Shown here one piece after another: positions 1 through 6,287 of a stretch of 10,192 bases of DNA (its first letter is position 1; each line of letters begins with the position of its first letter). The stretch is from Actinomycetota bacterium (lineage in GTDB: Bacteria > Actinomycetota > Actinomycetes > S36-B12 > UBA5976). The notes below the pieces were generated by a model, which had not been told where the DNA came from, ran no database searches, and worked only from the letters and a program-made list of their open reading frames with translations. The stretch spans positions 1-10,192 of the forward strand of contig CANLIF010000040.1 of NCBI GenBank assembly GCA_947491175.1. The letters are read 5' to 3'. The position numbers and the translations under genes were made by a program.

Positions 1-1151
1 ATTGCCAAGAACCCAAGTGCAAAAGTTGCATAGGTAATTTTCATCATGGTGCGTAGGGCGCCGTAGTGTCGCATGTTCACATCGTCATGCATCCCGTGCA
101 TGACCGAACCTGCTCCAAGGAATAAGCCTGCTTTGAACATGCCGTGGGTAAGTAAGTGGAAAATTGCAAAGACATAACCAACAGGTCCAAGGCCAGCTGC
201 TAGCACCATGTAGCCAATTTGGCTCATTGTCGAACCTGCCAAGCCCTTCTTGATATCGTCCTTTGCAGTTCCGATGAATGCACCAAGTAAGAGAGTGATT
301 GCACCAACTACCACGACAGCAGTTCGCGCAGTTTCAGATAAATCAAAGATCGCGTGCGCCCTGACAATTAAATAGACGCCAGCGGTAACCATAGTTGCGG
401 CGTGAATAAGAGCCGAAACTGGAGTTGGGCCTTCCATTGCATCAAGTAGCCAGGATTGCAATGGGAACTGAGCGCTCTTTCCACAGGCTGCCAATAGAAG
501 TGCAAGCCCTATCCAGGTAATTGTTGATGGGGATCCTGATTCGGCTGCCGCATTAACACCCTCAAAAGTTACGGTGCCAAACGTTACAAACATCAGAATG
601 ATTGCAAGGGAAAGACCCACGTCACCAACACGGTTAACAATGAAGGCTTTCTTACCGGCCGTGGCTGCACTTGGTTTTTGTTGGTAGAAACTAATCAATA
701 AATAGGAAGCAAGGCCTACGCCTTCCCATCCGACATATAACAAGAAGTAGTTATCGGCAAGAACCAAAAGCAACATGGCAGCCACAAACAAATTCAAATA
801 CGCAAAGAACCGGCGGCGATTTGGATCGTGTTCCATGTAACCAATTGAATAAATGTGAATCAAAGTTCCAACACCAGTAATCAACAAAACGAAAACGATC
901 GATAACTGATCTAGATGTAGTCCGAATGGGACTTGAAGCGCTCCTACCGAAATCCAATCGAACAAATGCTGGCCGACTTCACGCTCTTCTTCGGATTTTC
1001 CAGCCATTTGAATGAATAAAAATGCACCAAGCAGGAATGAAGTGGCTGACATTGCAACGGCTAAGAAATGTCCCCAAACGTTGGTACGACGGCCCCCGAG
1101 CAAGAGCACTGTGGCGCCAAGTAACGGCAAACCAATAAGAGCGGCAATCAT
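1..1151 (-). CDS. nuoL: NADH-quinone oxidoreductase subunit L, partial (3' end outside window)
   Basis: Antiporter-like proton-pumping subunit at the distal end of the complex I membrane arm. The first 383 residues are present; full-length family members are usually above 600, so the C-terminal half, including the long lateral helix, lies beyond the left edge. The reading frame is open from the ATG at 1151 to base 1. Conserved features by residue: Glu143 in YVGWEGVGLASYLL (TM5 glutamate), Arg175 and Asp177 in NRVGD, Lys225 in CGKSAQFPLQSWL followed by DAMEGPTPVSALIHAATMV with His250, and HLLTHGMFKAG with His332, His336 and Lys340. These are the charged residues of the half-channels and central axis in this family. 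The start follows nuoK by 11 bases and has AAAGGAA (1164-1158) six bases upstream, overlapping the nuoK stop codon. Identity is certain; the 3' end cannot be judged here. Confidence 0.97.
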   Translation of the reverse strand, partial: MIAALIGLPLLGATVLLLGGRRTNVWGHFLAVAMSATSFLLGAFLFIQMAGKSEEEREVGQHLFDWISVGALQVPFGLHLDQLSIVFVLLITGVGTLIHIYSIGYMEHDPNRRRFFAYLNLFVAAMLLLVLADNYFLLYVGWEGVGLASYLLISFYQQKPSAATAGKKAFIVNRVGDVGLSLAIILMFVTFGTVTFEGVNAAAESGSPSTITWIGLALLLAACGKSAQFPLQSWLLDAMEGPTPVSALIHAATMVTAGVYLIVRAHAIFDLSETARTAVVVVGAITLLLGAFIGTAKDDIKKGLAGSTMSQIGYMVLAAGLGPVGYVFAIFHLLTHGMFKAGLFLGAGSVMHGMHDDVNMRHYGALRTMMKITYATFALGFLA

Positions 1152-1157
1152 GTTCAG

Positions 1158-1164
1158 TTCCTTT
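1158..1164 (-). promoter_or_regulatory. Ribosome binding site of nuoL overlapping the nuoK stop
   Basis: AAAGGAA on the minus strand, six bases before the nuoL ATG at 1151. Its first bases belong to the nuoK TAA stop (TAAAGGAA), so ribosomes terminating on nuoK sit directly over the nuoL initiation site. This is the only junction in the window with a gap (11 bases) instead of an overlap. Confidence 0.8.
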
Positions 1165-1462
1165 AGTACTTCATCAGGCTTGCTTCATCGATCGAGGCCG
1201 ATCGACGAGTTCGGAAAATTGTGACGATAATTGCTAGACCAACAACGACTTCAGCTGCCGCAACTACCATTACGAAGAATGCAATCACTAGACCATCAAT
1301 AGTTCCGGTGTTACGGGCAGCAGCAACAAACGCAAGATTTGCAGCATTAAGCATTAACTCGACGCTCATAAAAACGATGATTGCATTTCTGCGAACTAAT
1401 ACGCCATAGGCGCCAATCGTAAAGAGAATGGCAGCCAGGATTAGGTAATTATTTGGATTCAC
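1163..1462 (-). CDS. nuoK: NADH-quinone oxidoreductase subunit K
   Basis: Small membrane subunit of complex I (MrpC-like), contributing to the proton path next to NuoJ and NuoA. It has 99 residues, the normal size (about 100), with three hydrophobic helices at roughly 6-23, 28-48 and 58-82. The two buried glutamates of the family are present: Glu35 in FMSVELMLNAANL and Glu71 in VVAAAEVVVGLAI. The start codon is GTG (1462-1460), overlapping the TGA stop of nuoJ as GTGA. It is preceded by a strong GAGGAGG at seven bases, and the next in-frame Met (residue 32) falls inside the second helix, so the GTG start is secure. The C-terminal tail (about 84-99) is polar and lies just ahead of nuoL. Confidence 0.97.
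   Translation of the reverse strand: MNPNNYLILAAILFTIGAYGVLVRRNAIIVFMSVELMLNAANLAFVAAARNTGTIDGLVIAFFVMVVAAAEVVVGLAIIVTIFRTRRSASIDEASLMKY
1188..1205 (-). repeat. Small 7-bp inverted repeat near the end of nuoK
   Basis: TCGATCG (1188-1194) and CGATCGA (1199-1205) flank a 4-base loop; on the mRNA this is a GC-containing stem about 35 to 55 bases before the nuoL start. It lies in the codons for the polar NuoK tail (RSASID). No U-tract follows. It may be chance, or a local structure between nuoK and nuoL. Confidence 0.5.
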
Positions 1463-2187
1463 TTGCCTGCCTCCTCAATCGAGTTGGGCTTGGAGAGTTG
1501 GCCTTCGCCGCGGAAAACATTTGGGAGGGAGTCAATTGAAGTTGTGCCATCAGGTAGTAATGCTGGGGTATCAACGGAGTTGTTTCTAGCAAGTACGCCC
1601 GGTGCTGGCATTGGAGTCACATGATTACCCAGGGTGCGCTCTCGCTGCAGTTGATCCTGAGTTTTTCGAGGTGTCCATCTTTCGTTGTGCGCCAAAACCA
1701 TCGCACCAAGTGCTGCAGTAATTAGAAGTGCTGACAAAACTTCAAATGCAAATAGGTAGGTTCCGAAAATAAAACTTGCTAAGGCTTGCATGTGACCGCC
1801 ATAGCTAGCGTTGGCATACGCTAAACCTGCTGATGGTGAAGCTAAGGTGCTGGTAATTGATGAAACAATTACGCCACCAAAAGTTAACGCAAACAGTCCA
1901 GCTAAAAGTCTTTGACCCTTGATGGTTTCCAAAAGTGAATCCGAGGAGTCCACACCAACGATCATCAAAACAAAAAGGAATAGCATCATGATTGCGCCGG
2001 TATAAACAATGATTTGTGTGGTTCCAAGAAATGGAGCTTCAAGTGCGAAATAAAGCACTGCGATATTTATCATTGCGAACGCGACCCACAATGCACTGTG
2101 GACGGCTTTCTTGGAGACCACCATGCCAACTGCGCCAATTACAGCGAACGTACCCGAGACCCAAAAAACTACGCTCTCACCATTCAC
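1459..2187 (-). CDS. nuoJ: NADH-quinone oxidoreductase subunit J
   Basis: Membrane subunit of complex I between the NuoH/quinone region and the pumping subunits. It has 242 residues. About five hydrophobic helices are visible at roughly 8-26, 31-49, 55-77, 95-113 and 135-165. The third carries the family signature IVYTGAIMMLFLFVLMIVG, where a pi-bulge controls coupling in solved structures. After the last helix comes a soluble tail of about 75 residues (168-242) with PMPAPGVLARNNSVDTPALL; tails of this kind are typical of actinobacterial NuoJ, whereas the E. coli protein is shorter (about 184). The start is GTG at 2187-2185, sharing one base with the nuoI TAG stop (TAGTG). GGTGA, complementary to the 16S tail, sits six bases upstream. 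No alternative start precedes the first helix. The stop overlaps the nuoK start by four bases. Confidence 0.96.
   Translation of the reverse strand: MNGESVVFWVSGTFAVIGAVGMVVSKKAVHSALWVAFAMINIAVLYFALEAPFLGTTQIIVYTGAIMMLFLFVLMIVGVDSSDSLLETIKGQRLLAGLFALTFGGVIVSSITSTLASPSAGLAYANASYGGHMQALASFIFGTYLFAFEVLSALLITAALGAMVLAHNERWTPRKTQDQLQRERTLGNHVTPMPAPGVLARNNSVDTPALLPDGTTSIDSLPNVFRGEGQLSKPNSIEEAGK
1470..1476 (-). promoter_or_regulatory. Ribosome binding site of nuoK (supports GTG start)
   Basis: GAGGAGG read on the minus strand, seven bases before the GTG at 1462, within the 3' end of nuoJ. It is one of the strongest Shine-Dalgarno sequences in the window and compensates for the non-ATG start. Confidence 0.85.
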
Positions 2188-2735
2188 TATTCGTCACCAA
2201 CTTTTACTGTGGTTGGTGTTGGACTACTGCCAACTTTGCCTTCGTAGTAATCAATCGCAGTTGTACCAGGCGCCATGTCGTGTGGCGGAAGTTCCATTCC
2301 TGCTAAAAGCGGAGCAAGTAAATCTTCCTTGGTAAAGATCAATTTTTCGCGGCTGTCATCTGCCAACTCGTATTCGTTGGTCATTGTTAAGGCACGAGTT
2401 GGACAGGCTTCGATGCAAAGTCCACAAAGAATGCAGCGCAAGTAATTAATTTGATAAGTGCGCCCGTAGCGTTCCCCTGGTGAGAATCGTTCCTCTTCAC
2501 TATTGTCAGCACCTTCGACATAAATTGCATCGGCTGGACAGGCCCACGCACACAACTCACAGCCAATGCACTTCTCTAAACCATCTGGATGACGGTTGAG
2601 CTGATGACGACCGTGGAAGCGTGGCTTTGGTGGATACTTGTCGCGCTCTTCTGGGTACTGCTCTGTTGTTACCTTCTTGAACATTGACAAGAAAGTGACA
2701 CCGAATCCCCGGATAACTTGTGGAACTTTAGACAT
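2187..2735 (-). CDS. nuoI: NADH-quinone oxidoreductase subunit I (2x[4Fe-4S] ferredoxin-like)
   Basis: Peripheral-arm subunit that carries clusters N6a and N6b and relays electrons from NuoG toward N2 in NuoB. It has 182 residues, normal for the family. Two ferredoxin motifs are complete: Cys56, Cys59, Cys62 and Cys66 in CIGCELCAWACPADAI, and Cys101, Cys104, Cys107 and Cys111 in CILCGLCIEACPTRAL. An N-terminal amphipathic stretch (about 4-22) would lie on the membrane near NuoH. The frame stays open upstream to an ATG at 2915, but that extension is the nuoH C-terminal tail read in another frame, is not family-like, and lacks a ribosome site. The ATG at 2735, with GGAGGG five bases ahead, is the true start. 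The 5' end overlaps nuoH by eight bases. The acidic C-terminus ends one base into nuoJ. Confidence 0.97.
   Translation of the reverse strand: MSKVPQVIRGFGVTFLSMFKKVTTEQYPEERDKYPPKPRFHGRHQLNRHPDGLEKCIGCELCAWACPADAIYVEGADNSEEERFSPGERYGRTYQINYLRCILCGLCIEACPTRALTMTNEYELADDSREKLIFTKEDLLAPLLAGMELPPHDMAPGTTAIDYYEGKVGSSPTPTTVKVGDE
2194..2198 (-). promoter_or_regulatory. Short ribosome binding site of nuoJ (supports GTG start)
   Basis: GGTGA on the minus strand, six bases before the GTG at 2187. It matches the 3' part of the full Shine-Dalgarno consensus (AAGGAGGTGA) and is shorter than those of its neighbours. The start also shares a base with the nuoI stop, so coupling to nuoI probably contributes. 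Confidence 0.55.
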
Positions 2736-4071
2736 TGGTGCCCTCCGTAGTTTCCGATGTGGTCTGCGGTGCAGTGGTGCCACTCGAGATAGTTGTTTTA
2801 ACTCGGCGAGATTGCTGAGCAACCTGGCCTGGCATTGGCGGAACTGGGAAGCCACCAGCAAATGGATCGAATTCTTGCTCTGATTCAAGTGCGATCCGTT
2901 GCTCTGCAATTTCATCAGATTTCTTGCGACGCAAATCTATAAGGTAAGAAATCACGACAATAAAAATCAGCACTGCACTGGCAGCAAACAGCAAGTTGCG
3001 GGACTCTAGGCCACCAGTGTTTCTAAGGTAGCGAGCAACTGCAACGATCAAAATCCATGCAATGGAAACTGGTATCAAGACTTTCCAGCCGAACTTCATG
3101 AATTGGTCATAACGCAAACGTGGCAGTGTGCCTCGAAGCCAGATAAACACGAATATGAACGCGAACACCTTGCCAAAGAACCACAGCATTGGCCACCAAC
3201 CAACGTTGGCTTGATCCCATAGCGAGATTGGCCAAGGAGCGCGCCATCCACCAAGGAACAGTGTTGTAGCAAGCGCTGACACGGTAACCATGTTTACGTA
3301 TTCGGCTAAGAAAAAGAGCGCAAACTTTAAAGATGAATACTCAGTGTGGAAGCCACCTACTAATTCGCCTTCCGCTTCCGGTAAATCAAACGGTGCTCGG
3401 TTAGTTTCGCCAACCATGGCAGTGGTGTAAATGATGAATGACGGTAACAACAGCACGATGTACCACATTGGCTCTTGGGCAGCGACGATCTGAGAAGTCG
3501 ACATTGACTGCGCGTAAAGGAACACCGCAACAAATGAAAGGCCCATTGCGATTTCATAGCTGATCATCTGCGCCGAAGAACGCAGTCCGCCTAGTAGCGG
3601 ATAAATCGAACCAGAAGACCAGCCAGCAAGCACGATTCCATAAATTCCAACTGAGGCAATTGCTAGTACGTAAAGGACTGATACTGGGAAGTCCGTTAAC
3701 TGAAGTGGGGTAACAGTTCCGAAAATCGAAACCTGCGGTCCAAGTGGAATTACGGCAAATGTTAAGAATGCAGTTGTCGCTGCAATGACCGGGGCAATTG
3801 TATAAACCGCTAGGTGTGCGCCCTTAGGAATGATTTCTTCCTTCAGCGCTAACTTGATGCCATCCATTAGGGACTGCAGTAGACCAAATGGTCCTACGCG
3901 GTTAGGTCCGATCCGCATCTGCATGCGGCCCACGATGCGACGCTCTGCCCAGATGGTTAGCAAAGTCATAACTACCATGATGACAAAAATTCCTAGTACC
4001 TTAACTGCGATTACTGCAGCCGGATCATTTCCGAAGATGCCTAGATCACCTTGTGCTTCAGAGTGAAACAT
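2728..4071 (-). CDS. nuoH: NADH-quinone oxidoreductase subunit H
   Basis: Membrane subunit that, with NuoB and NuoD, forms the quinone chamber and the E-channel of complex I. It has 447 residues, longer than E. coli NuoH (325). Family signatures: WAERRIVGRMQMRIGPNRVG (41-60) followed by GPFGLLQSLMDGIKLALKEE, a helix-rich middle, and ETNRAPFDLPEAEGELVGG (222-240) with the acidic cluster of the TM5-6 loop, then FHTEYSSLKF. I count about nine hydrophobic helices, the last at roughly 359-379. A charged segment (381-402) and a Pro/Ser/Thr-rich tail (403-447) with GGFPVPPMPG follow; I know similar tails from actinobacterial homologues. The ATG at 4071 shares one base with the nuoG stop (TGATG) and has AGGGAGG six bases upstream. 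The tail codons overlap the nuoI start. Confidence 0.97.
   Translation of the reverse strand: MFHSEAQGDLGIFGNDPAAVIAVKVLGIFVIMVVMTLLTIWAERRIVGRMQMRIGPNRVGPFGLLQSLMDGIKLALKEEIIPKGAHLAVYTIAPVIAATTAFLTFAVIPLGPQVSIFGTVTPLQLTDFPVSVLYVLAIASVGIYGIVLAGWSSGSIYPLLGGLRSSAQMISYEIAMGLSFVAVFLYAQSMSTSQIVAAQEPMWYIVLLLPSFIIYTTAMVGETNRAPFDLPEAEGELVGGFHTEYSSLKFALFFLAEYVNMVTVSALATTLFLGGWRAPWPISLWDQANVGWWPMLWFFGKVFAFIFVFIWLRGTLPRLRYDQFMKFGWKVLIPVSIAWILIVAVARYLRNTGGLESRNLLFAASAVLIFIVVISYLIDLRRKKSDEIAEQRIALESEQEFDPFAGGFPVPPMPGQVAQQSRRVKTTISSGTTAPQTTSETTEGTNV
2741..2746 (-). promoter_or_regulatory. Ribosome binding site of nuoI (decides its start)
   Basis: GGAGGG read on the minus strand, five bases before the ATG at 2735 and inside the last codons of nuoH. 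Its position selects the 182-residue NuoI and rules out the 60-residue longer form that would start at 2915. Confidence 0.85.
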
Positions 4072-6287
4072 CAGTTGCCTCCCTGAGAAACTTCAACAAT
4101 GCAACCGGATGGCAAATTCAATGAACTGCCTTCGCTGTTTGCTGGCAACCAGACAACACCTTCGGCCATTCCAGCAGTGACAATTAGCGGTGCACTGGCA
4201 CTGCTACCACAACAGCTAACGGTCGCTGTGGCGCCGTCAACCAAACTAAGTTGTTGCGCGGTAGCTGGGCTTACTCGAATTACTGCAACTCTGGCAGTAG
4301 CAGCAAGATACGGTTCACCACTTTGCAAGGAACCCTTATCGAGTAAGTGGCGCCAGGTTGAAAGGATTGCCTGCCCGGTGCCTACTGATTCAGCTGATGC
4401 TGAATCAGCCTTCAGTGCAGGTTTATTTACACCCGGCCAGAAATCAGAAACCGAAATTGATTTTCCAAGTTCACGGGCTAACTCAGTTAAAACCTCAGCA
4501 TCGCTTAGGGCGCCCGGGGTTGGAGTCACTGCAGGGAAACTTCTATCGCGGCCTTCCCAGTTTCTAAATGTTCCAGCTTTTTCAGTTACGACTGCAACAG
4601 GCAAAACCACATCAGCTTCAGCCGTGATTTTGGTGTGACGAGTTTCAAGTGAAACAACGAACTGCGCTTTTGCAATCGCAGCCATCAAGTCGCCGTCAAC
4701 ATCTTCAGGTGAAACGCCACCAACTACCAATCCCTTAATGGCCGATCCAGTGGCGGCAACAATTTCAGAAGTGTTTCGCCCATCAATTGGAAGCAGACCC
4801 GCATCAAGAGCACCCCGATCACCAGCCCGTCTTGGTATCCAAGCTAACTTGGCGCCAGTTTTGGTAACTAGTTCGGCAACTGCTGCTAACGCACCTGGGG
4901 TTTGGGCCGCACGTTCTCCAACTAATACGACACTGTCGCTGGAAAGATGATTTGTCGCAGAAGCAATTACGGAAACTTCTTCGCGTGGACCGGCAACAAG
5001 TAAAGTTCCCTTCATCTTGGCAAGTCCGGCACTTGTATATGGTGCAACTGCGTAAACCTTTGTTGTGCCACTCAATGCGGCTTTGCGAAGCCGTAAGAAA
5101 ACAATTGGAGATTCGTCTTCTGGCTCAAATGAAACCAAAAGCACGCTCTTTGCGGCTTCTAAATCACCATAAGTAACGTCAAGTGACTTGCTTGCAACAT
5201 GGTTAGCCAAGAATGCGGTTTCTTCATGGCTGACTGCGCGAGCTCGGAAGTCAACATCTTTGGTTCCAAGAACATCTCTAGCAAATGATGCGTAAGCCTG
5301 GGCGTCTTCAACGGTTACTCGCCCACCACTTAATACTGCAGTAGCTTTCCCAGTCGTTACTAGACCGGCAGCCGCGACTCGCAATGCCTCTGGCCAAGAT
5401 GCCGGAACTAAATTACCGGAATCATCGCGTACTAATGGATGTGTTAGGCGACCTTCATTTGTGTAAGGGAATGCAAATCTACCCTTATCGCAATTCCATT
5501 CTTCGTTTACTTCAGGGGTGTCCCAGGCCAACCGACGCATAACTGTATTGCGACGAACGTCAGTGCGAAGCGTGCATCCACTTGCGCAGTGTTCACATGC
5601 CGTTGGTGTGCTGACCAAATCAAATGGGCGAGAGCGGAAACGATACTTGGCACTAGTCAATGCGCCAACTGGACAAATTTGAATTGTATTGCCAGAAAAA
5701 TAAGAATCAAACGGCTGATCTTCAGAAGTGCCTACTTGTTGTTTTGCACCGCGCTCTAATAATTCAATAAATGGATCACCAGCAATTTGATCTGCGAATC
5801 GGGTACAGCGAGCGCAAGATACACATCGCTCACGATCAAGAAGCACCTGTGCGCTTACATTGATTGGTTTTGGAAAAGTTCGCTTAGTGCCTTCAAATCT
5901 TGTTTCACTTTGACCATTTGTCATGGCCTGGTTTTGCAATGGGCACTCGCCACCCTTGTCACAAATTGGGCAATCAAGTGGATGGTTAATTAGTAAAAAC
6001 TCCATGACGCCAGCTTGGGCTTTTTCTGCCATTTCACTGGTGTGTTGTGTCTTGATTACCATGCCGTCAGCAACTGTGATTGCGCATGATGGTTGCGGCT
6101 TGCCCTGTCCTTCAATTTCAACCAGGCACATCCGACAAGCCGCGACTGGCTCTAACAGCGGGTGATCGCAGAAACGTGGAATTGCAGTGCCTAACATTTC
6201 GGCAACTCGAATGACCAGAGTGCCAGCTGGAACCTCGACAACTACGCCATCAACAGTTACGGTGACGGTTTGCGTGGTTACTGTCAT
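4071..6287 (-). CDS. nuoG: NADH-quinone oxidoreductase subunit G (Fe-S, molybdopterin-like fold)
   Basis: Largest peripheral subunit, passing electrons from NuoF to NuoI. It has 738 residues, a little short for the family (often near 800). In order: a [2Fe-2S] ferredoxin domain with Cys40, Cys51, Cys54 and Cys68 (N1b); HPLDCPICDKGGECPLQ with His102, Cys106, Cys109 and Cys115 (N5); CVSCARC plus Cys205 in IQICPVGALT, that is Cys155, Cys158, Cys161 and Cys205 (N4); and CEHCASGC plus Cys266, that is Cys231, Cys234, Cys238 and Cys266, the ligands of the off-path cluster N7 found only in some lineages. Residues from about 270 on form a degenerate molybdopterin-oxidoreductase domain that is thought to bind no cofactor. 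The linker near 625-645 is Ala/Ser-rich. The ATG at 6287 overlaps the nuoF TGA by four bases, with GGGAG seven bases ahead. Confidence 0.97.
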   Translation of the reverse strand: MTVTTQTVTVTVDGVVVEVPAGTLVIRVAEMLGTAIPRFCDHPLLEPVAACRMCLVEIEGQGKPQPSCAITVADGMVIKTQHTSEMAEKAQAGVMEFLLINHPLDCPICDKGGECPLQNQAMTNGQSETRFEGTKRTFPKPINVSAQVLLDRERCVSCARCTRFADQIAGDPFIELLERGAKQQVGTSEDQPFDSYFSGNTIQICPVGALTSAKYRFRSRPFDLVSTPTACEHCASGCTLRTDVRRNTVMRRLAWDTPEVNEEWNCDKGRFAFPYTNEGRLTHPLVRDDSGNLVPASWPEALRVAAAGLVTTGKATAVLSGGRVTVEDAQAYASFARDVLGTKDVDFRARAVSHEETAFLANHVASKSLDVTYGDLEAAKSVLLVSFEPEDESPIVFLRLRKAALSGTTKVYAVAPYTSAGLAKMKGTLLVAGPREEVSVIASATNHLSSDSVVLVGERAAQTPGALAAVAELVTKTGAKLAWIPRRAGDRGALDAGLLPIDGRNTSEIVAATGSAIKGLVVGGVSPEDVDGDLMAAIAKAQFVVSLETRHTKITAEADVVLPVAVVTEKAGTFRNWEGRDRSFPAVTPTPGALSDAEVLTELARELGKSISVSDFWPGVNKPALKADSASAESVGTGQAILSTWRHLLDKGSLQSGEPYLAATARVAVIRVSPATAQQLSLVDGATATVSCCGSSASAPLIVTAGMAEGVVWLPANSEGSSLNLPSGCIVEVSQGGN
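4385..4408 (-). repeat. Perfect 10-bp inverted repeat with 4-base loop inside nuoG
   Basis: CTGATTCAGC at 4385-4394 and its exact reverse complement GCTGAATCAG at 4399-4408, separated by TGAT. In the mRNA this gives a 10-base-pair hairpin with loop AUCA. It encodes the ADSASAES stretch of a low-complexity linker in the C-terminal half of NuoG. There is no U-tract after it on the transcribed strand, so it is not an intrinsic terminator. Function, if any, is unknown. Confidence 0.7.

Noticed and set aside
751..957. Minus-strand frame of 68 codons inside the nuoL region
   Set aside because: It lies in another frame within nuoL, whose own frame gives clear NuoL motifs across the same bases.
1152..1162. 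Possible promoter or terminator in the nuoK-nuoL gap
   Set aside because: The gap is 11 bases and is mostly ribosome binding site; there is no room for a promoter and no terminator-like stem plus U-tract.
2736..2915. N-terminal extension of NuoI to the ATG at 2915
   Set aside because: The extra 60 residues are the nuoH tail in another frame and do not resemble NuoI. The ATG at 2735 has a good Shine-Dalgarno and gives the family length.
4099..4638. Open frame of 179 codons on the plus strand opposite nuoG
   Set aside because: It is antisense to well-supported nuoG codons, has no family resemblance and no convincing ribosome site; long antisense frames are expected opposite biased coding sequence.
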